A stretch of DNA of 7,118 nucleotides from Gemmatimonadota bacterium (GTDB lineage Bacteria; Gemmatimonadota; Gemmatimonadetes; Gemmatimonadales; GWC2-71-9). Below, one piece after another: positions 4,721-7,118 of the stretch (the first letter of the stretch is position 1; the number at the start of each line of letters is the position of its first letter). The DNA is taken from contig JACZUR010000118.1 of assembly GCA_022573095.1 (NCBI GenBank), forward strand, positions 1-7,118. The letters run 5' to 3'. Made by a program: the position numbers and the translations under genes. The notes beneath the pieces were generated by a model, which saw only the letters and a list, made by a program, of their open reading frames with translations, searched no databases and was not told the DNA's origin.

Positions 4721-6715
4721 GTGGGTGATTTCACGCTTCAAGACCCTGATCTAGAATCCGTCGCCGGTAAGGTGATGGGTGCCGAGAGGTTGTCGAAAGC
4801 TGATGCCCTCACGCTCTTCCGTACCGACGACCTCCTGGGTCTCGGGTCCCTGGCGAACTTCGCCAACAGGGAGAAGAACGGTGACCGTGTTTTCTTCGCC
4901 TCGAACCAGCACATCAATCCGACCAACGTCTGCATTCTAAGAAAAACATGCACGTTTTGCTCCTTTGCACGAACGCCGAAAGAAGAGGGTGCATACACGC
5001 GAACTCTGGAGGAGGTTTGGGAGGAAGCCGAGACCGCACGAGGTAGCGGAATCAGGGAGTTCCATATTGTCGGAGGGTTGCATCCCAAGTTGAGATTGTC
5101 GTACTACATCGACCTGATCGAAGGGTTGAAGGAGCGGCATACGGGTGTCCACGTAAAGGCGCTAACAGCCGTAGAGATCGCGCATCTGGCGCGGATCGAG
5201 AAGACGTCCTCCGTGGAAGTTCTCATGCGACTCAAAGACGCGGGACTGAATACCATGCCCGGCGGTGGCGCAGAGGTGTTCAGTTCCGCCGTGCGCGTCA
5301 CCCTTGCCGAAAGGAAGCTCGCGGCGGAAGAGTGGATAAGAATACACCGTGAAGCGCACTCGTTAGGCATACGAACCAATTGCACGATGCTCTATGGCCA
5401 CGTGGAAAGTCTGGAAGACCGGGTCGAACACCTCGATCTACTGCGTACGCTTCAGGACGAGACAGGCGGATTTCTAACATACATACCGCTTGCATACCAC
5501 CCCGATAATAATGAATTGGGCAAGGAACTTGGCAGACAGGGAACGGCGACGACGGGTTACGAGGATCTGAAGAACATCGCTGTGGGACGGTTGTTCTTGG
5601 ATAACGTGCATCATATCAAGACCCACTGGCCGATGGTTACGCCGCTGTTGTCTCAAATAGCGCTGGAATTCGGTTGTGACGACCTCGAGGGAACGGTTAT
5701 CTATGAGCGCGTCTACCACGAAGCTGGTGCGGTTACACCGATGAGGATGACGTATGATGAGATTCTCCGCTTCATAAGGGGAGCGGGGAAGCAGCCCGAA
5801 GAGCGGGATTCTCTGTACAACACGATCAGGAGCTTTGAGCCGGGAAGCGGTACAGCAAAAGGAGTATCGAAGCACGGTTCCGAAAAGACGAGAGAGCGGC
5901 TGGGGAGAATTGCGTACGTAAACTGCTATCCGGTTTACGCTGCGATAGACAGGGGAATCGTGCGATGTCCCGCCGATCTGGTAACCGGAAGCCCTGCAGA
6001 GTTGAATGACCTTCTGGCGGCTGGTGAGTTGGACGTATCGGTGATCTCCGCCGTCGAATACTCACGCAACTCCCATCTCTATTACCTGTTGCCGGAGTTG
6101 GCGATCTCATGTGACGGGCCGGTACGAAGCGTGATGCTGTTCTCCAAGATTCCGCTCGAACGGTTGGATGGGGCGACCATCCTTGTGTCACAGTCGTCGC
6201 GTACATCTGTCCTGCTGCTCGAGCTGCTATGCGCCGAGCACTGGGGAGTGGAGGTGAAGCTGGTAGAGGCGCGCGCTGAGGCGAGCGACCTCGATTCCCT
6301 TGCGATGCTTCCTCACGATGGAGTGCTGGTTATCGGCGATGCAGCTCTGCTGCTTGGCAGACGTCCGGTTTATGAGTACGGGTATGACCTTGGTTCCGAA
6401 TGGAAGAAGTGGACCGGACTACCGTTCGTGTTTGCCGTGTGGGCTGCACGTCGGGACAGTTCGGCGGAGAGCGTAAAAAAGATTCACGCTGCGCTCCTGG
6501 AATCCCGGGACTGGGGGATGGCCAACCTGGATCAGCTTGCGGCCGCCGCTGCTGAAGTGACAGGAATGCGCCAGGCGGAGTGCTCGGAGTATTTAGCGGG
6601 GATCAATTACGATCTGTCATATGCCCACATTGAGGGCCTGACTTATTTCTTCCGGCGGCTAGCAGATAGAGGTATAGTGAAGAATGGAACACTGTCGTTT
6701 ATTTCGGCGGCCTAA
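4721..6715 (+). CDS. MqnE-MqnA fusion: aminofutalosine synthase + chorismate dehydratase
   Basis: This 664-residue protein joins two enzymes of the futalosine menaquinone pathway. Residues 1 to ~370 match MqnE, a radical-SAM enzyme that joins the enolpyruvyl-benzoate product of MqnA to SAM to give aminofutalosine. It shows HINPTNVC, three cysteines (71, 77, 80), EFHIVGGLHP, GGGAEVFSS, TNCTMLYGHVES, LQDETGGFLTYIPL and the closing ERDSLYNTI. Residues ~372-392 are a Gly/Ser/Lys-rich linker. Residues ~393-664 match MqnA, which dehydrates chorismate: LGRIAYVNCYP, VTGSPAELNDLL, LDVSVISAVEYSRN, CDGPVRSVMLFSK, VIGDAAL, and YDLGSEWKKWTGLPFVFAVW. Asn401 and Ser470 sit where the family's substrate-pocket residues are expected. 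Steps one and two are thus combined, perhaps for intermediate transfer. The cysteine spacing is CX5CX2C rather than CX3CX2C. The GTG start abuts the fabF stop with a weak ribosome site; the N-terminus fits MqnE length. Confidence 0.9.
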   Translation: MGDFTLQDPDLESVAGKVMGAERLSKADALTLFRTDDLLGLGSLANFANREKNGDRVFFASNQHINPTNVCILRKTCTFCSFARTPKEEGAYTRTLEEVWEEAETARGSGIREFHIVGGLHPKLRLSYYIDLIEGLKERHTGVHVKALTAVEIAHLARIEKTSSVEVLMRLKDAGLNTMPGGGAEVFSSAVRVTLAERKLAAEEWIRIHREAHSLGIRTNCTMLYGHVESLEDRVEHLDLLRTLQDETGGFLTYIPLAYHPDNNELGKELGRQGTATTGYEDLKNIAVGRLFLDNVHHIKTHWPMVTPLLSQIALEFGCDDLEGTVIYERVYHEAGAVTPMRMTYDEILRFIRGAGKQPEERDSLYNTIRSFEPGSGTAKGVSKHGSEKTRERLGRIAYVNCYPVYAAIDRGIVRCPADLVTGSPAELNDLLAAGELDVSVISAVEYSRNSHLYYLLPELAISCDGPVRSVMLFSKIPLERLDGATILVSQSSRTSVLLLELLCAEHWGVEVKLVEARAEASDLDSLAMLPHDGVLVIGDAALLLGRRPVYEYGYDLGSEWKKWTGLPFVFAVWAARRDSSAESVKKIHAALLESRDWGMANLDQLAAAAAEVTGMRQAECSEYLAGINYDLSYAHIEGLTYFFRRLADRGIVKNGTLSFISAA

Positions 6716-6717
6716 GG

Positions 6718-7118
6718 ATGATTGATAGATCTTCTACAGAGTTCAGGGAAGCGCTCGATCTCTACCAGAACGCTCCGCTACTCGAGCTCGGCGAGCTGGC
6801 CGATTCGGTGAGACGCGAGCTTCATGCGGACGGTGTAGTGTCGTACATCGTTGACCGCAACATCAACTATACGAACGTGTGCGTGGTCGACTGCAAGTTC
6901 TGCGCTTTCTATCGGCGACCGAAACACCACGAAGGTTATGTCCTTTCCTTCGAGAAGATCGGTGAGAAGATTGAGGAAGCCAAGAAACTGGGAGCGGTTC
7001 AAATCCTGTTTCAAGGCGGTCACAATCCATACATCCCTTTCGAGTGGTATCTCGACTTGCTCCGATACATCAAGGCGAACCACCCGATTCATGTTCACGG
7101 TTTCTCGCCATCCGAGAT
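6718..7118 (+). CDS. mqnC: Cyclic dehypoxanthinyl futalosine synthase (MqnC), N-terminal part, cut by window end
   Basis: MqnC is a radical-SAM enzyme that cyclises dehypoxanthinyl futalosine to the spiro intermediate later converted to the naphthoate ring of menaquinone. The window holds the first 133 residues of a protein usually about 360-390 long. Visible features are APLLELGELADSVRREL near the start, YIVDRNINYTNVC, the canonical CX3CX2C cluster (Cys55, Cys59, Cys62) followed by AFYRRP, EGYVLSFEKI, and ILFQGGHNPYIPFEWY; the QGGHNP motif separates MqnC from MqnE. The last visible residues (HGFSPSE) match the family's strand after the first third. The ATG at 6718 is two bases after the mqnEA stop; AAGG directly before it is too close to be an ideal ribosome site, so coupling to mqnEA translation is likely. 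No usable start codon precedes it before an in-frame stop at 6667. Confidence 0.93.
   Translation, partial: MIDRSSTEFREALDLYQNAPLLELGELADSVRRELHADGVVSYIVDRNINYTNVCVVDCKFCAFYRRPKHHEGYVLSFEKIGEKIEEAKKLGAVQILFQGGHNPYIPFEWYLDLLRYIKANHPIHVHGFSPSE

Noticed and set aside
5474..5875. Long minus-strand open frame (133 codons) opposite mqnEA, and similar ones at 1333-1815, 2432-2896 and 3521-3928
   Set aside because: All lie wholly within strongly supported plus-strand genes, show no recognisable motif, and are the usual by-product of GC-rich coding sequence.
210..6715. Global reassignment of TAG to an amino acid
   Set aside because: TAG serves as the natural terminator of rpmF, fabH and fabF at the expected protein ends, and no other TAG lies inside any of the conserved frames. 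Reading through the fabH TAG would enter fabD in the wrong frame.
6778..7098. Minus-strand 106-codon frame at the right end
   Set aside because: It lies entirely opposite the well-supported N-terminus of mqnC and has no family-like sequence.

Overview
The window is one densely packed, plus-strand bacterial operon. It runs from the end of a DUF177/YceD-family gene through rpmF (ribosomal protein L32) and a type II fatty-acid synthesis (FAS II) block (plsX position, fabH, fabD, fabG, acpP, fabF) into genes of the futalosine route to menaquinone (a fused mqnE-mqnA, then mqnC, cut by the window edge). The longest gap between genes is about 20 bases and several neighbours overlap, so there is no stretch over 300 bases without a gene. 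I see no internal promoter, terminator, RNA gene, repeat array or mobile element.

Organism: base composition is moderately GC-rich (mid-50s by eye). The YceD-rpmF-plsX-fab order is widespread in bacteria. The zinc-ribbon form of L32 and the futalosine pathway argue against enterobacteria and typical Bacillus. The protein sequences feel closest to Gemmatimonadota or a nearby phylum, but this is recall-based and weak.

Layout: 1-197 is the C-terminus of the YceD protein with its cysteine cluster; 210-392 is L32; 393-566 is a 57-codon reading frame that begins like PlsX but lacks the other ~80% of the protein; 563-1555 fabH; 1549-2487 fabD; 2484-3221 fabG; 3242-3481 acpP; 3485-4720 fabF, broken by one in-frame TAG at 4523-4525; 4721-6715 a two-domain MqnE-MqnA protein; 6718 to the end, the N-terminal third of MqnC.

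How the genes fit together: FabD makes malonyl-ACP, FabH starts chains with it, FabF elongates, FabG reduces, and AcpP carries the intermediates. PlsX would normally hand finished acyl chains to phospholipid synthesis. MqnA and MqnE catalyse the first two steps from chorismate to menaquinone, here in one polypeptide, and MqnC acts later on the dehypoxanthinyl futalosine intermediate. The operon therefore joins a ribosomal protein, membrane-lipid synthesis and respiratory-quinone synthesis.

The most notable points are the two lesions in the fatty-acid block (plsX reduced to a coupled stub; fabF with an amber codon exactly where a conserved glutamate is expected), the MqnE-MqnA fusion, and an unusual CX5CX2C cysteine spacing in the MqnE radical-SAM motif.
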